Of a stretch of 64,000 bases of DNA, positions 9,791-18,402 are shown piece by piece (the stretch's first letter is position 1; the number at the start of each line of letters is the position of its first letter). Origin of the DNA: Amphibacillus marinus (GTDB lineage Bacteria; Bacillota; Bacilli; Bacillales; Amphibacillaceae); contig NZ_FODJ01000011.1 in assembly GCF_900110345.1 (NCBI RefSeq), forward strand, positions 62,001-126,000, in the 5' to 3' direction. The notes under the pieces were generated by a model that did not search any database, was not told the DNA's origin, and worked only from the letters and a program-made list of their open reading frames with translations. The translations under genes and the position numbers were made by a program.

Positions 9791-10006
9791 GCTGAGGGTT
9801 GGACGAAGAATTAAGTCTACGTACTGACATGACCAGTAGTTATTTTAGTGAATAATCACTTTCTATTGTCATTAACTCTTAGTGGAGATATGTTTCGCTT
9901 TCTGTAGTCGCGTATTATCCAAAGAAAGTCTGCATGGGTATTGCATACGGACTCGACTAAACACGATCAAGGCTTAATGACTATTTTCAGTGTGCGAAAA
10001 TTGAGA
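9791..10006. repeat. Dispersed intergenic repeat, type B, copy 2
   Basis: This stretch matches the left part of the copy at 57402-57885 (gttggacgaagaattaag against gatggacgagggattaag, then catgaccagtag, attaac.cttagtgga and tatgtt.cgcttt) and, at its right end, copy 1 (aaggctt..tgactattttcagtgtg). Its centre is rearranged or lost. All copies have the same orientation in the window. It lies between the chemotaxis receptor and the acyl-CoA dehydrogenase gene. Confidence 0.65.
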
Positions 10007-10142
10007 AGTAAATCTTTTATTCCGGCCTCTTTTCTTGTAAGGGGTAAAGCTAAATAATGGTGGTGCAATTGCTAACCAAGGATTTTGCTTCTAGAGGTTA
10101 TTTTGGTTAGAATAAGGATAGTAAAGTTAGAGGAGGATTTAA

Positions 10143-11309
10143 ATGGCTATTTTTGATGCTTTTATCCAGAATGAACGACAACAACAGCTTATTAAAAAAG
10201 TAGCTCGTTTAGCTGAAGGAGTAGCTAAACGTGTAGCAGAGGCTGAGGAGAATGCACAGTTACCAGAAGGGACCATAGCTGATTTAAAACGAGAAAACTA
10301 CTTTTCTTTGACCTTACCAACAAAGTTAGGTGGGGAAGGGTTATCACTTTATGAATTTTTACTTATTCAAGAGCGATTAGCGGTTGGCGATGGTGCTACT
10401 GCACTCTCAGTTGGTTGGCACCTAGGTATTGTAAAGGAATTAGCGGAAGAGCAGCTTTGGGATCAAGCTGTTTTTAATCCGTTTGCAAAGGAAATTGTGG
10501 CGGAGCAAGTTTTAGTAAATCGGATTGCATCAGAACGCGCAACGGGTAGCCCGACCCGTGGTGGGATTCCTGAAACGATAGCAACTCGTCAAGGTAATCA
10601 CTATCTAATTTCTGGAAGAAAGACCTTTTCAACGATGGCCGCTGTTTTAGACTATTACATTGTTTCAGCATATATTGACGATTTAGATCAGGTTGGTTCG
10701 TTTTTAATTAGTGCCAAGCTTCCTGGAATATCAATTGAGAAAACATGGGACACGATGAGCATGCGGGGTACGGGCAGTGATGATCTTATCTTTGATCAGG
10801 TTAAAGTTGACCAAGCGCTGCTCGTGGAGCAGAATAAGCAAGCAAATCCCAACAAGGCAAAAGGATGGCTATTACATATTCCCGCATGCTATCTTGGCAT
10901 TGCAATTGCAGCACGCAATGATGCAATTAACTTTGCTAAGAATTTTAAACCGAATAGCTTAAATACACCAATAGCAGAGGTCGCACACATTCAACAAAAA
11001 ATTGGGGAAATGGACTTGAAGCTTATGCTGGCACGCCGGTTTATGTATGGTGTTGCTGAGCAATGGGATCAGTCTGGACCGGAACAACGAAAGCTATTAA
11101 GTGCCGAACTAGCTGCAACTAAAACAATTGCGACTAATATTGCGACTGAGGTTGTTGATTTAGCAATGAGAATTGTTGGTGGCCGTGGACTTTCTAAGGA
11201 CTACCGTTTTGAACAATATTACCGTGATGTCAGAGCAGGATTACACAATCCACCAATGGATGACATGGTCGTGCAACTCCTAGCTAAGCGTGCTTTAGCA
11301 GAGCAGTAA
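10143..11309 (+). CDS. Acyl-CoA dehydrogenase family protein (YdbM-like)
   Basis: The 388-residue flavoprotein has the acyl-CoA dehydrogenase layout: an N-terminal helical domain (to about residue 120), a middle beta domain with LISGRKTFSTMA and the SMRGTGSDDL segment, and a C-terminal helical domain with IVGGRGLSKDYRFEQYYRDVRAG. It resembles B. subtilis YdbM and other unplaced members whose substrates are unknown. The ATG has an ideal SD (AGAGGAGG). No beta-oxidation or branched-chain genes are nearby, so the substrate cannot be inferred. The family call is firm and the reaction is open. Confidence 0.85.
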   Translation: MAIFDAFIQNERQQQLIKKVARLAEGVAKRVAEAEENAQLPEGTIADLKRENYFSLTLPTKLGGEGLSLYEFLLIQERLAVGDGATALSVGWHLGIVKELAEEQLWDQAVFNPFAKEIVAEQVLVNRIASERATGSPTRGGIPETIATRQGNHYLISGRKTFSTMAAVLDYYIVSAYIDDLDQVGSFLISAKLPGISIEKTWDTMSMRGTGSDDLIFDQVKVDQALLVEQNKQANPNKAKGWLLHIPACYLGIAIAARNDAINFAKNFKPNSLNTPIAEVAHIQQKIGEMDLKLMLARRFMYGVAEQWDQSGPEQRKLLSAELAATKTIATNIATEVVDLAMRIVGGRGLSKDYRFEQYYRDVRAGLHNPPMDDMVVQLLAKRALAEQ

Positions 11310-11314
11310 CATAA

Positions 11315-11355
11315 ATACCCTCTGTGTGATCATAGTCTTAATAGGGGGTGTTTTT
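11315..11355 (+). terminator. Terminator-like hairpin overlapping the SD of the M14 peptidase gene
   Basis: ATACCCTC (11315-11322) can pair with GGGGGTGT (11344-11351), giving eight base pairs including two G-U pairs, followed by five T residues. The GGGGGTG of the right arm is also the only SD for the ATG at 11359. It could end the dehydrogenase transcript, hide the SD, or both. Confidence 0.55.
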
Positions 11356-11358
11356 CTT

Positions 11359-12270
11359 ATGTATCAATCATTTAATCCAAAGCAAGTGTATCACTTTGAG
11401 CAACTGGAGCAGGATCTAACAATCCTTTCAGATCATATGAATCATCTTTGTGAGCTTAGGATTATCGGTTACTCAGTTGAAGGAAGACCTATTTATGCGT
11501 TTAAAATTGGATCAGGTGAAAAACGGGTATGTATTACAGGAGCACATCACGCTAGAGAATGGCTAACGACAAACTTAATTGTTGATTTTATTTATCATTT
11601 GTTGTTTGATCAGACCTGGGCTTGGTTAACAATTAGGGAGGATTGGTTACGTGCAATAACTTTTTGGTTTGTTCCAATGGTTAATCCAGATGGTGTCAAG
11701 CTTGTACAACAAGGAAGTGTTGGGTTAGTTAATCAGAAAAACCTATTAACGTGGAATCGAGAATCAACTGATTTCGAGCGTTGGAAGGCAAATGCTAGCG
11801 GTGTCGATTTAAATCGGCAATATCCTGAAGGTTGGGAAATAATTCAAAATGATCCTGGTTATCCTAGTGAAAGTCATTATAAAGGAGAAAACCCCTTATC
11901 AGAGCCAGAAGCACAAGCTTTACACGATTTTGTCAGCACACATAAGATGGATTGTGCGTTAGCCTATCATTCGTCTGGTGAAGAAATTTTTTGGCGTTAT
12001 CTATTAGAGCAATCAGTCTATCAGCAATTTCAGCCGCTAGCAAATGAGCTCGCTCAAGTGACTGGCTATCAGTTAATTGATCCCGGTGAGAATCCGAGTG
12101 GTGGCGGGTTTATTGATTGGTTTCTAATGACCTTTAAAAAGCCGGGTTTTACAATAGAAATCGCTCCATCTGTTGGACCCAAGCCTGTCCCGTTATCGAT
12201 GTATAATCAAGTATTTCAATCAAATGAACTCGTTTTATATGTAATAGCCGACTTTTTAATTAATAAGTAA
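11359..12270 (+). CDS. M14 family zinc carboxypeptidase
   Basis: This is a 303-residue M14 peptidase. The zinc site is H64-x-x-E67 in TGAHHAREW, with the third ligand in the later ALAYHSSGE segment and the catalytic glutamate in FTIEIAP near the C-terminus. The central GVDLNRQYPEGW is typical of gamma-D-glutamyl-diamino acid peptidases such as YqgT, which act on peptidoglycan peptides. I see no signal peptide, so it may be cytosolic and used in muropeptide recycling (inference). I chose the ATG at 11359 because GGGGGTG (11344-11350) is 8 bases upstream; the longer in-frame start at 11326 has no SD. Confidence 0.88.
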   Translation: MYQSFNPKQVYHFEQLEQDLTILSDHMNHLCELRIIGYSVEGRPIYAFKIGSGEKRVCITGAHHAREWLTTNLIVDFIYHLLFDQTWAWLTIREDWLRAITFWFVPMVNPDGVKLVQQGSVGLVNQKNLLTWNRESTDFERWKANASGVDLNRQYPEGWEIIQNDPGYPSESHYKGENPLSEPEAQALHDFVSTHKMDCALAYHSSGEEIFWRYLLEQSVYQQFQPLANELAQVTGYQLIDPGENPSGGGFIDWFLMTFKKPGFTIEIAPSVGPKPVPLSMYNQVFQSNELVLYVIADFLINK

Positions 12271-12302
12271 GCGTAAAAAGGTTTAAGTTAAGTTAAAAAA
12301 GG

Positions 12303-12328
12303 TAAGAGATAGATGTAATAATCTCTTA
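12303..12328. other. Inverted repeat upstream of the universal stress gene
   Basis: TAAGAGAT and ATCTCTTA form an 8-bp perfect inverted repeat with a 10-base loop, about 25 bases before the usp start codon. It has no T run on the + strand. On the minus strand it would be followed by a T stretch, but no gene ends there. It may be a protein binding site or a 5'-UTR hairpin. Confidence 0.35.
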
Positions 12329-12349
12329 AAAATTGTTAGGGGTGGTCAC

Positions 12350-12769
12350 ATGTTTAATCAAATTTTACTTGCTTCAGACGGTTCTGAATATGCTATTCGG
12401 GCTTGTGAGAAAGCAGTAGCTTTGGCTGAGGGGAATTCAAGTGCAAAAGTAACGGTATTATATGTTGTTGATGGATCAACTTCTCGCCTCGATGCAACAC
12501 AGCACTGGAATGCTGAGGATATTGATAAAAGTCGTAAGGAGAAGCTAGCGATTTGTGAACGTAAATTGGAACAAGCAGCTATTACTTATGAAATTAAGAT
12601 TTTACATGGTGATCCAGGTCCGACAATTATTGAATATGCGAATGAACATAATGTTGATATTTGTGTTATCGGAAGTAGAGGTTTAAACGGCTTACAAGAA
12701 ATGGTGCTAGGAAGTGTAAGTCACAAGGTTGCTAAACGTGCAAACTGTCCAGTTATGATTGTTAAATAA
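12350..12769 (+). CDS. Universal stress protein (UspA family)
   Basis: This 139-residue protein has a single UspA domain: ILLASDGSEYA at the N-terminus, HGDPGPTIIEYA in the middle and the ATP-binding signature GSRGLNGLQEMVLGSVS near the C-terminus, so it probably belongs to the ATP-binding subgroup. The ATG has SD AGGGGTGG. It is monocistronic, with a terminator downstream shared with zur. The physiological trigger is not visible. Confidence 0.92.
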   Translation: MFNQILLASDGSEYAIRACEKAVALAEGNSSAKVTVLYVVDGSTSRLDATQHWNAEDIDKSRKEKLAICERKLEQAAITYEIKILHGDPGPTIIEYANEHNVDICVIGSRGLNGLQEMVLGSVSHKVAKRANCPVMIVK

Positions 12770-12771
12770 AG

Positions 12772-12817
12772 AAGAGTGAAGGCTAAGAAAGGTTATTTCT
12801 TAGCCTTCACTCTTTTA
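12772..12817. terminator. Bidirectional terminator between usp and zur
   Basis: A 19-bp perfect inverted repeat (12772-12790 and 12796-12814) with a 5-base loop has A-rich and T-rich flanks and lies between convergent genes. Confidence 0.88.
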
Positions 12818-13225
12818 TTGCTGACAATGTGGACATAAGCCATAAATTTCGAATTTATGATCATCAATAACAAAATTGTTTAGCTCAGTCGGTAATCGAT
12901 CCATTGGGCAAGCGTGTATCTCTTTAGTTAGCCCACAATCTTTACAGATAAAATGATGATGATGGTGCTTAGCGCAACTCATTTGATAGTTCTTTTCGCC
13001 ATTTAATTCTGTTGATTCTAAGATGCCAAGTTGGTTAAATAAATGTAGATTGCGGTAAATTGTATCAAAGCTAATTCCTTCGAAATGAGGCTCAAGGTAT
13101 GCTAGTAAATCCTTAGCAGTTCGGTAGCGATCCTCGTTAGCAAAGAAGGTCAAGATCATTTCTCTTTTATCGGTATATTTATAGCCAGCTTCTTTCAGAA
13201 GGGCTAATGCTTCTTCAATCTTCAT
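12815..13225 (-). CDS. zur: Zur, zinc uptake repressor (Fur family)
   Basis: This 136-residue Fur-family regulator has a winged-helix N-terminus (YKYTDKREMILTFF, then GISFDTIYRNLHLF), a histidine-rich AKHHHHHFICKDC segment and two CxxC structural zinc sites (CKDC and CPHC). The position as last gene of the znuC-znuB operon identifies it as the zinc regulator rather than Fur or PerR. Its ATG overlaps the stop of znuB by one base (TAATG), so it is translationally coupled. It is expected to repress its own operon when zinc is sufficient. Confidence 0.9.
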   Translation of the reverse strand: MKIEEALALLKEAGYKYTDKREMILTFFANEDRYRTAKDLLAYLEPHFEGISFDTIYRNLHLFNQLGILESTELNGEKNYQMSCAKHHHHHFICKDCGLTKEIHACPMDRLPTELNNFVIDDHKFEIYGLCPHCQQ

Positions 13226-14085
13226 TATATCGCCCGCTTTCTCTTCATGTTAAGCCAAACCCTTTTAAGCGTAATAGTGAGTAATAGGCTCGTAATCAAA
13301 ACCATCACAATTGTTCCACCAGGTGGTATCTCTAAGTAATAGCCAGAAATCAAGCCGATGATAATCGCTAGTTCACCAAACATAATTGAAAAAAGAATGG
13401 TCTGCTTGAAGCCACGAGCTATCCGAATACTCGCCGCAACAGGTAAGGTCATTAATGCAGATACAAGTAAAACGCCAACAATACGAATTGACGCAGAAAT
13501 AACCAGTGCGGTTAGAACAATAAATAAGAAGTGAATACGTTTAGCATGTATGCCTGATACCTTTGCGTGCTCTTCATCAAAGGATAACATAAACAGCTCC
13601 TTATAAAAAATACTTAAAATAACAATTACAATAGTGGCTATAATAATAATACCATATAAATCATTTCTACTTACCGCTGAGACAGAACCGAATAAATAAT
13701 TATATAGATCATTGTTAAAGCCATCAGCTAATGAGATGAAAATAACGCTTAAACCTACACCTGCTGATAAAATAATCGGAATAGCAATCTCCTGATAAGC
13801 GTGATAAATACTGCGCAACCTTTCAATGAAAATAGCTCCAAACACAGAAAATAATGTTCCCGAGTAAAAAGGAGTTAAAAAAAGAACACCGTATCGTTTT
13901 TCTAAAAATAGTCCGAAAGCAATTCCAGCCAAGGCAACGTGAGAAAGACCATCAGCAATTAATGATAGCCGTCTTACGACAACGAAGGAACCAAGTAGTG
14001 GGGCAATTAGTCCAATTAATAGCCCAGTATATAATGTATTTTGTAAAAATTCATATTGAAAAAAATGTGTCAGCATTTTTTGCAC
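13225..14085 (-). CDS. znuB: Zinc ABC transporter permease ZnuB/AdcB
   Basis: The 286-residue membrane protein of the ABC-3 family has about eight hydrophobic segments. The N-terminal LIAPLLGSFVVVRRLSLIADGLSHVALAGIAFG region is split by the family signature RRLSLIADGLSH, and PVAASIRIARGF follows near the C-terminus. It forms the channel for zinc together with ZnuC. It starts 4 bases after znuC and its stop overlaps zur. The ATG is preceded by AAGGAGTG. No gene for the zinc-binding lipoprotein is adjacent. Confidence 0.92.
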   Translation of the reverse strand: MQKMLTHFFQYEFLQNTLYTGLLIGLIAPLLGSFVVVRRLSLIADGLSHVALAGIAFGLFLEKRYGVLFLTPFYSGTLFSVFGAIFIERLRSIYHAYQEIAIPIILSAGVGLSVIFISLADGFNNDLYNYLFGSVSAVSRNDLYGIIIIATIVIVILSIFYKELFMLSFDEEHAKVSGIHAKRIHFLFIVLTALVISASIRIVGVLLVSALMTLPVAASIRIARGFKQTILFSIMFGELAIIIGLISGYYLEIPPGGTIVMVLITSLLLTITLKRVWLNMKRKRAI

Positions 14086-14089
14086 TCCT

Positions 14090-14845
14090 TTAATGTTGAT
14101 GCGTCACAATATTTAAATCGTGTCCGTAAAATTGAGATAATTGGTGCTCAGTTAAATTGGTAAAGTCGCTTGTATTACCATGAAAATGAATGGATTTATT
14201 TAAGCATGCTACCCCATTAGCGTACTTTGTCATCGTTCCAACATCATGAGAGACGAGAAGAAGTGAAATGTTTTGCTCACTATTTAATTTGTGCAGGAGT
14301 TGATAAAATTTTTGAACATTCTCAGTATCAATCCCGACAGTTGGTTCATCAAGAATTAAGAATTTAGGATCACTAACAAGCGCACGCGCAATAAAAATTC
14401 GTTGTTGTTGGCCACCCGATAGGTCGCCAATATTCTGATTTAAATAGTCAGACATGCCAACTAAGTCAACAGCCTCAATTATTTTTTGGCGATGTCCTTG
14501 GTTAAAAAACTTAAAATAACCAACTTGAGCAGTTAAGCCGGTTGAAACGACTTCCTTGACTGTTGCTGGAAATCCTCGGTTAAAGCTGTTTGCTTTTTGC
14601 GAGACAAAGCCAATCTTGTTCCAATCATTAAATTCAGTAATATCTTGACCGAACAAGCTAATTTGCCCTTGTTGCGGTTTAATTAACCCGAGGATTAACT
14701 TAATTAAAGTGGTTTTTCCACCACCATTTGGTCCAACTAGACCTAAGAAACTGCCTGTTGGAATCGTTAGATTTATGTTGTTAAGTGCCATTTTATCTTC
14801 ATAGGCATATTTAATATTTTTCATTTGTACAATTGATTTGTTCAT
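14090..14845 (-). CDS. znuC: Zinc ABC transporter ATP-binding protein ZnuC/AdcC
   Basis: The 251-residue ATPase energises zinc uptake. Walker A (GPNGGGKTTL, about residues 37-46), the signature LSGGQQQRIFIARAL and Walker B LILDEP with the switch histidine in LLVSHD are all present. It is the first gene of znuC-znuB-zur, read divergently from the copper operon. The family call rests on the ABC-3 permease and Zur regulator next to it, since ATPases of manganese and zinc systems look alike. Confidence 0.9.
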   Translation of the reverse strand: MNKSIVQMKNIKYAYEDKMALNNINLTIPTGSFLGLVGPNGGGKTTLIKLILGLIKPQQGQISLFGQDITEFNDWNKIGFVSQKANSFNRGFPATVKEVVSTGLTAQVGYFKFFNQGHRQKIIEAVDLVGMSDYLNQNIGDLSGGQQQRIFIARALVSDPKFLILDEPTVGIDTENVQKFYQLLHKLNSEQNISLLLVSHDVGTMTKYANGVACLNKSIHFHGNTSDFTNLTEHQLSQFYGHDLNIVTHQH

Positions 14846-14998
14846 AGCTAAAACTCCTGACTTAAAGATGTAATTAGTAAAAAAACGTTAAGCTATCTCA
14901 TCTCAGATTTTAAAAGCACAATTATTTAAACGGATAGGATGTTAATTATACATAATATAGGTCAATGTCATTGTAGCTGAAATATATTAAAATGTAAA

Positions 14999-15013
14999 TA
15001 AGAATAATTACGG
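14999..15013. promoter_or_regulatory. Candidate Zur operator
   Basis: TAAGAATAATTACGG resembles the Bacillus Zur box TCGTAATnATTACGA: the right arm matches 6 of 7 positions and the left arm 4 of 7. It lies in the divergent region, about 155 bases before znuC and 22 bases before the -35 box of csoR. It is weak and would need a test. Confidence 0.35.
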
Positions 15014-15034
15014 TTTATAAACAAGGTAATTAAT

Positions 15035-15063
15035 TTGACTTTTATACTATAGGGGGGTATAGT
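15035..15063 (+). promoter_or_regulatory. Sigma-A promoter of the csoR-copA-copZ operon
   Basis: TTGACT (15035-15040) and TATAGT (15058-15063) are separated by 17 bases. The spacer and -10 box are covered by the CsoR-type palindrome. The csoR start codon follows about 20 bases after the -10. Confidence 0.8.
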
Positions 15064-15065
15064 AT
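15044..15065. promoter_or_regulatory. CsoR operator
   Basis: ATACTATA-GGGGGG-TATAGTAT is an inverted repeat with perfect 8-bp arms around a G6 core. This is the known form of CsoR sites (G/C-rich centre flanked by TA-rich arms). It overlaps the spacer and -10 of the promoter, so bound apo-CsoR should block RNA polymerase. Confidence 0.85.
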
Positions 15066-15083
15066 GTTTGAGAGGTGGTTATT

Positions 15084-15392
15084 ATGAATCAAGTTAATCA
15101 GAATTCAACAAGACATTCACATCATCGAACTGAGCAAGATAAGCAGAAGCTGTTGACGCGTTTAAAGAAAATTGAAGGGCAAGTTCGAGGAATACAGAAG
15201 ATGGTAATTGATGATCGCTATTGTGTTGATATCATGGTTCAAATCTCTGCGATCAATGCCGCATTAAAGAAAGTAGGCTTTACAATGATGGAGGATCATG
15301 TCAACCATTGTGTTAGTGATGCCATTCAGGATGGAACTGGCGAAGCGTCGGTTGCAGAGCTGATCAAAGTTGTAAAGCAGTTTAGCAAATAG
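15084..15392 (+). CDS. csoR: CsoR, copper-sensing transcriptional repressor
   Basis: This is an all-helical DUF156 repressor of 102 residues. The Cu(I) ligands are seen as C47, H72 and C76, with the 25 and 4 residue spacing of characterised CsoR proteins. It releases its operator when Cu(I) binds. The ATG at 15084 has SD GAGAGGTGG 5 bases upstream; the GTG at 15075 lies within that SD. The histidine-rich N-terminus (HSHHR) is a common variable tail. It is followed after 10 bases by copA, and its operator lies just upstream. Confidence 0.93.
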   Translation: MNQVNQNSTRHSHHRTEQDKQKLLTRLKKIEGQVRGIQKMVIDDRYCVDIMVQISAINAALKKVGFTMMEDHVNHCVSDAIQDGTGEASVAELIKVVKQFSK

Positions 15393-15402
15393 GGGGATAG
15401 AC

Positions 15403-17787
15403 ATGGAAAATATAATTCTTGATATAGAGGGAATGACATGTGCAGCATGTGCGAATCGCATTGAGAAGGGCTTAAATAAGCTTGAAACAGTTGATGCTAC
15501 TGTGAATCTAACTACAGAACGGGCAGCGATTAGCTTTAACGAACAAGCTATTTCTGTTGATCACTTTGTGGAAAAGGTGGAAGAGCTGGGCTATCAAGTT
15601 AGCAGTGAAAAAAAAGACTTTATCATTACGGGAATGACATGTGCAGCGTGTGCCAATCGCATTGAAAAAGTGCTGATGAAGCAGCAGGGTGTTACAGAGG
15701 CAACAGTTAATTTGACAACCGAGGTAGGCACCGTTCAATTTCTTTCAAGCGTGACGACACCAGACCGTATCGTGACAGCTATTGAAAAAATTGGCTATGG
15801 AGCAAAACTAAAAGATAATCAGGCGCAAGGGGAAACAGGAAGAGAACGTGTCATTAATCGCTTGAAAAGAAAAGTAATCATTTCTTCAATACTGACATTT
15901 CCGTTGTTTCTTACGATGGCAGTCCATTTATTCCAAGCACCTATGCCTGCCCTCCTTATGAACCCGTGGTTTCAGATGCTGTTAGCTACTCCTGTTCAGT
16001 TTTATATCGGTTGGCAATTTTATACCGGTGCTTACCGAAGCTTAAAAAGCGGTTCGGCAAACATGGATGTATTGGTTGCACTTGGAACCAGTGCTGCTTA
16101 TTTTTATAGTGTTTATGAGGGCTACTTAACTTTAGAGCACCAAGGGATGGGGCACATGGGTCATGCCGATCTTTATTTTGAAACAAGTGCAATGCTAATT
16201 ACGCTAATTATTCTAGGGAAATATCTAGAGGCAGTAGCCAAAGGGAGAACAACAGAAGCTTTATCCAAGCTGTTAGGCTTGCAAGCCAAGCAAGCACGGG
16301 TACTTATTAATGGTGAGGAGAAACTCCTTCCTATTGATCAGGTGAAGGTAGGTGACACCATTATTATTAAGCCAGGTGAAAAAATCCCCGTCGATGGTGA
16401 GGTTATCTCTGGCAAAAGTGCGATTGATGAATCGATGTTGACAGGTGAATCTATTCCAGTTGAAAAGACAGTTGCTGATACAGTCATTGGTGCAACCATG
16501 AACAAAAATGGTAGCTTAACGATTAAAGCAACAAAAGTAGGTGAGGATACCGCTCTAGCCAATATCATTCGTATTGTTGAAGAAGCTCAAGGCTCTAAAG
16601 CACCAATTCAGCGTTTAGTAGATAAGATTTCTGGTGTTTTTGTACCGATTGTTGTGGCAGTTGCTATTATTACGTTTATCATATGGTATTTCTTTACGCC
16701 AACAGGCTTTGAACCATCGTTCGTAGCGGCAATTGCAGTTTTAGTTATTGCTTGTCCGTGTGCGCTTGGGCTTGCTACGCCAACATCAATAATGGTGGGG
16801 ACTGGTAAAGCTGCTGAGCTTGGTATCCTATTTAAAGGTGGCGAGCACATTGAAGGAGCTGGTAAAACACAGGTGGTTGTCTTTGATAAAACCGGTACAA
16901 TTACACATGGCAAGCCAGTCGTAACCGATTATCAAGGCTCAGACCAAACGCTAGCCCTTATAGCAAGTGCAGAGCATAACTCGGAACACCCTTTAGCAGA
17001 TGCGATTGTCCAATATAGTAAGGACAAGGCGCTGGAATTGCATAAGGTTGACGACTTTCAAGGGGTACCAGGTCATGGGATTGAGGCTCGAATTGCCGAT
17101 CAAACCGTTCTTGTTGGGACACGGAAATTTTTGCAAGACCATGAGATTGATGTTGCTAACTATGAGATAGAAATTGACCAGTTGGAGCAACAGGGAAAAA
17201 CCGTGATGTTAATTGGGATTGATCAAGCCTTTCAGGGATTAATTGCTGTTGCAGATACGGTGAAAGATAATGCTAGACAAGCACTAGACGAATTAAAACA
17301 CATGGGTATGGAACTCGTTATGCTTACTGGGGATAACGCAACCACTGCCCGAGCCATTGCAGAAGAAGTTGGGATTGAGCGTGTCATTGCCCAGGTTGTT
17401 CCAGAGCAAAAAGCAAAAACAATTGAGAAGCTTCAGGCTGAAGGAAAGAAAGTAACAATGGTGGGGGATGGCATTAATGATGCGCCGGCCCTTGTTGTCG
17501 CTGATACAGGTATTGCCATTGGTACTGGTGCAGATGTGGCTATTGAAGCAGCTGATGTGACGATTCTAGCTGGTGATCTTGCATTACTTCCGAAAGCATT
17601 TAAAGTTAGTCAAGCAACAATTAAAAATATTAAACAGAATTTATTCTGGGCATTTGCTTATAACAGTGCGGGAATTCCAATTGCGGCATTTGGCTTGCTC
17701 GCTCCATGGATCGCTGGAGCAGCCATGGCATTTAGCTCTGTTAGTGTGGTCAGCAATGCATTACGATTAAAACGGGTAAAAATATAA
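15403..17787 (+). CDS. copA: CopA, copper-exporting P1B-type ATPase
   Basis: The 794-residue ATPase exports Cu(I) from the cytoplasm. Two N-terminal heavy-metal domains carry GMTCAAC (C13/C16 and C80/C83). The membrane copper site is C451-P-C453 in [11 protein letters not shown], the phosphorylated aspartate is D495 in [11 protein letters not shown], the HP locus is SEHPLADAI and the hinge is [11 protein letters not shown]. About eight membrane segments fit the P1B layout, with the first pair near residues 150-210. SD AGGGGGA precedes the ATG. It sits between csoR and copZ and shares their copper-induced promoter. Confidence 0.97.
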   Translation: MENIILDIEGMTCAACANRIEKGLNKLETVDATVNLTTERAAISFNEQAISVDHFVEKVEELGYQVSSEKKDFIITGMTCAACANRIEKVLMKQQGVTEATVNLTTEVGTVQFLSSVTTPDRIVTAIEKIGYGAKLKDNQAQGETGRERVINRLKRKVIISSILTFPLFLTMAVHLFQAPMPALLMNPWFQMLLATPVQFYIGWQFYTGAYRSLKSGSANMDVLVALGTSAAYFYSVYEGYLTLEHQGMGHMGHADLYFETSAMLITLIILGKYLEAVAKGRTTEALSKLLGLQAKQARVLINGEEKLLPIDQVKVGDTIIIKPGEKIPVDGEVISGKSAIDESMLTGESIPVEKTVADTVIGATMNKNGSLTIKATKVGEDTALANIIRIVEEAQGSKAPIQRLVDKISGVFVPIVVAVAIITFIIWYFFTPTGFEPSFVAAIAVLVIACPCALGLATPTSIMVGTGKAAELGILFKGGEHIEGAGKTQVVVFDKTGTITHGKPVVTDYQGSDQTLALIASAEHNSEHPLADAIVQYSKDKALELHKVDDFQGVPGHGIEARIADQTVLVGTRKFLQDHEIDVANYEIEIDQLEQQGKTVMLIGIDQAFQGLIAVADTVKDNARQALDELKHMGMELVMLTGDNATTARAIAEEVGIERVIAQVVPEQKAKTIEKLQAEGKKVTMVGDGINDAPALVVADTGIAIGTGADVAIEAADVTILAGDLALLPKAFKVSQATIKNIKQNLFWAFAYNSAGIPIAAFGLLAPWIAGAAMAFSSVSVVSNALRLKRVKI

Positions 17788-17801
17788 GTTGGAGAGGTTG
17801 A

Positions 17802-18017
17802 GTGAAAATGAATGATTTAAAATTAGAGGTAGTGGGTATGAGTTGCGGTCATTGTAAAAAAGCAATTGAAGCAGCATTAACTGAGCATGCGGCAGTCGAG
17901 TCAGCAGAAGTTAGTTTGGCAGAACATACAGTCGCTATTTCATATCAAGAAGCGGCTATTAGCATAGCTGAACTAAAGACAATTATTGAAGAGCAAGGTT
18001 ATCAAGTACAAAGCTAG
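17802..18017 (+). CDS. copZ: CopZ, copper chaperone
   Basis: This small ferredoxin-fold heavy-metal protein carries Cu(I) to CopA. The binding motif is GMSCGHC near residues 13-19. The GTG at 17802 and the ATG at 17808 are both served by SD GGAGAGG (17791-17797); the ATG version has 69 residues, the size of B. subtilis CopZ, so either start is possible. The gene follows copA by 14 bases and ends the operon before a strong terminator. Confidence 0.95.
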   Translation: MKMNDLKLEVVGMSCGHCKKAIEAALTEHAAVESAEVSLAEHTVAISYQEAAISIAELKTIIEEQGYQVQS

Positions 18018-18030
18018 AGTGAAGGCAATT

Positions 18031-18068
18031 AAAGAAAACAGGGCTTAAGCTGAAGCCCTGTTTTCTTT
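18031..18068. terminator. Bidirectional terminator after copZ
   Basis: A 16-bp perfect inverted repeat (aaagaaaacagggctt at 18031-18046 and its complement at 18053-18068) with a 6-base loop overlaps the last two bases of the convergent coat gene. Confidence 0.88.
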
Positions 18069-18393
18069 AATGAACGGGAAATTGATTCATATAACCAGAA
18101 AATTGTTGAACGGTTTGATTGATTTGTTGCGCATCTGCTTTATCTAAGCTGTACCAACCATTTTTAAACATTAAGTTATAAAGGTTTCGTTGTTGGTTTT
18201 GCGTCTCAGTAAAAATTTGCAAAACCGTTTGATACAACGTTTGATTACTTGCTTCGTTTAGTGCGGTACAGTAGGCGTCAGTCATATACTTTTCAGAAGC
18301 TAATAAGTCGTTAATAATATCACGATCGTTTAATTGTGCCGTTTTTTCAATTTGCGTCTCTGGATTTTGTACTTTATTTTGCTGCATAATCAA
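18067..18393 (-). CDS. CotF-family spore coat protein
   Basis: This 108-residue protein has the CotF domain: QLNDRDIINDLLASEKYMTDAY, here split by LNDRD and SEKYMTDAY, then a helical tail with AQQINQTVQQFSGYMNQ. The fold is a ferritin-like helix bundle found in spore coat and spore-surface proteins. TTG at 18393 and ATG at 18387 both fit SD AAGGAGG; the ATG version has 106 residues. It follows a second, similar coat gene by 9 bases, forming a pair as in many Bacillaceae. Sporulation-phase expression is inferred from the family. Confidence 0.85.
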   Translation of the reverse strand: MIMQQNKVQNPETQIEKTAQLNDRDIINDLLASEKYMTDAYCTALNEASNQTLYQTVLQIFTETQNQQRNLYNLMFKNGWYSLDKADAQQINQTVQQFSGYMNQFPVH

Positions 18394-18402
18394 CTTTCCT
18401 CC

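Noticed and set aside
12815-13225. Fur or PerR instead of Zur
   Set aside because: The gene is translationally coupled to the zinc-type ABC permease and ATPase genes, which indicates a zinc regulator.
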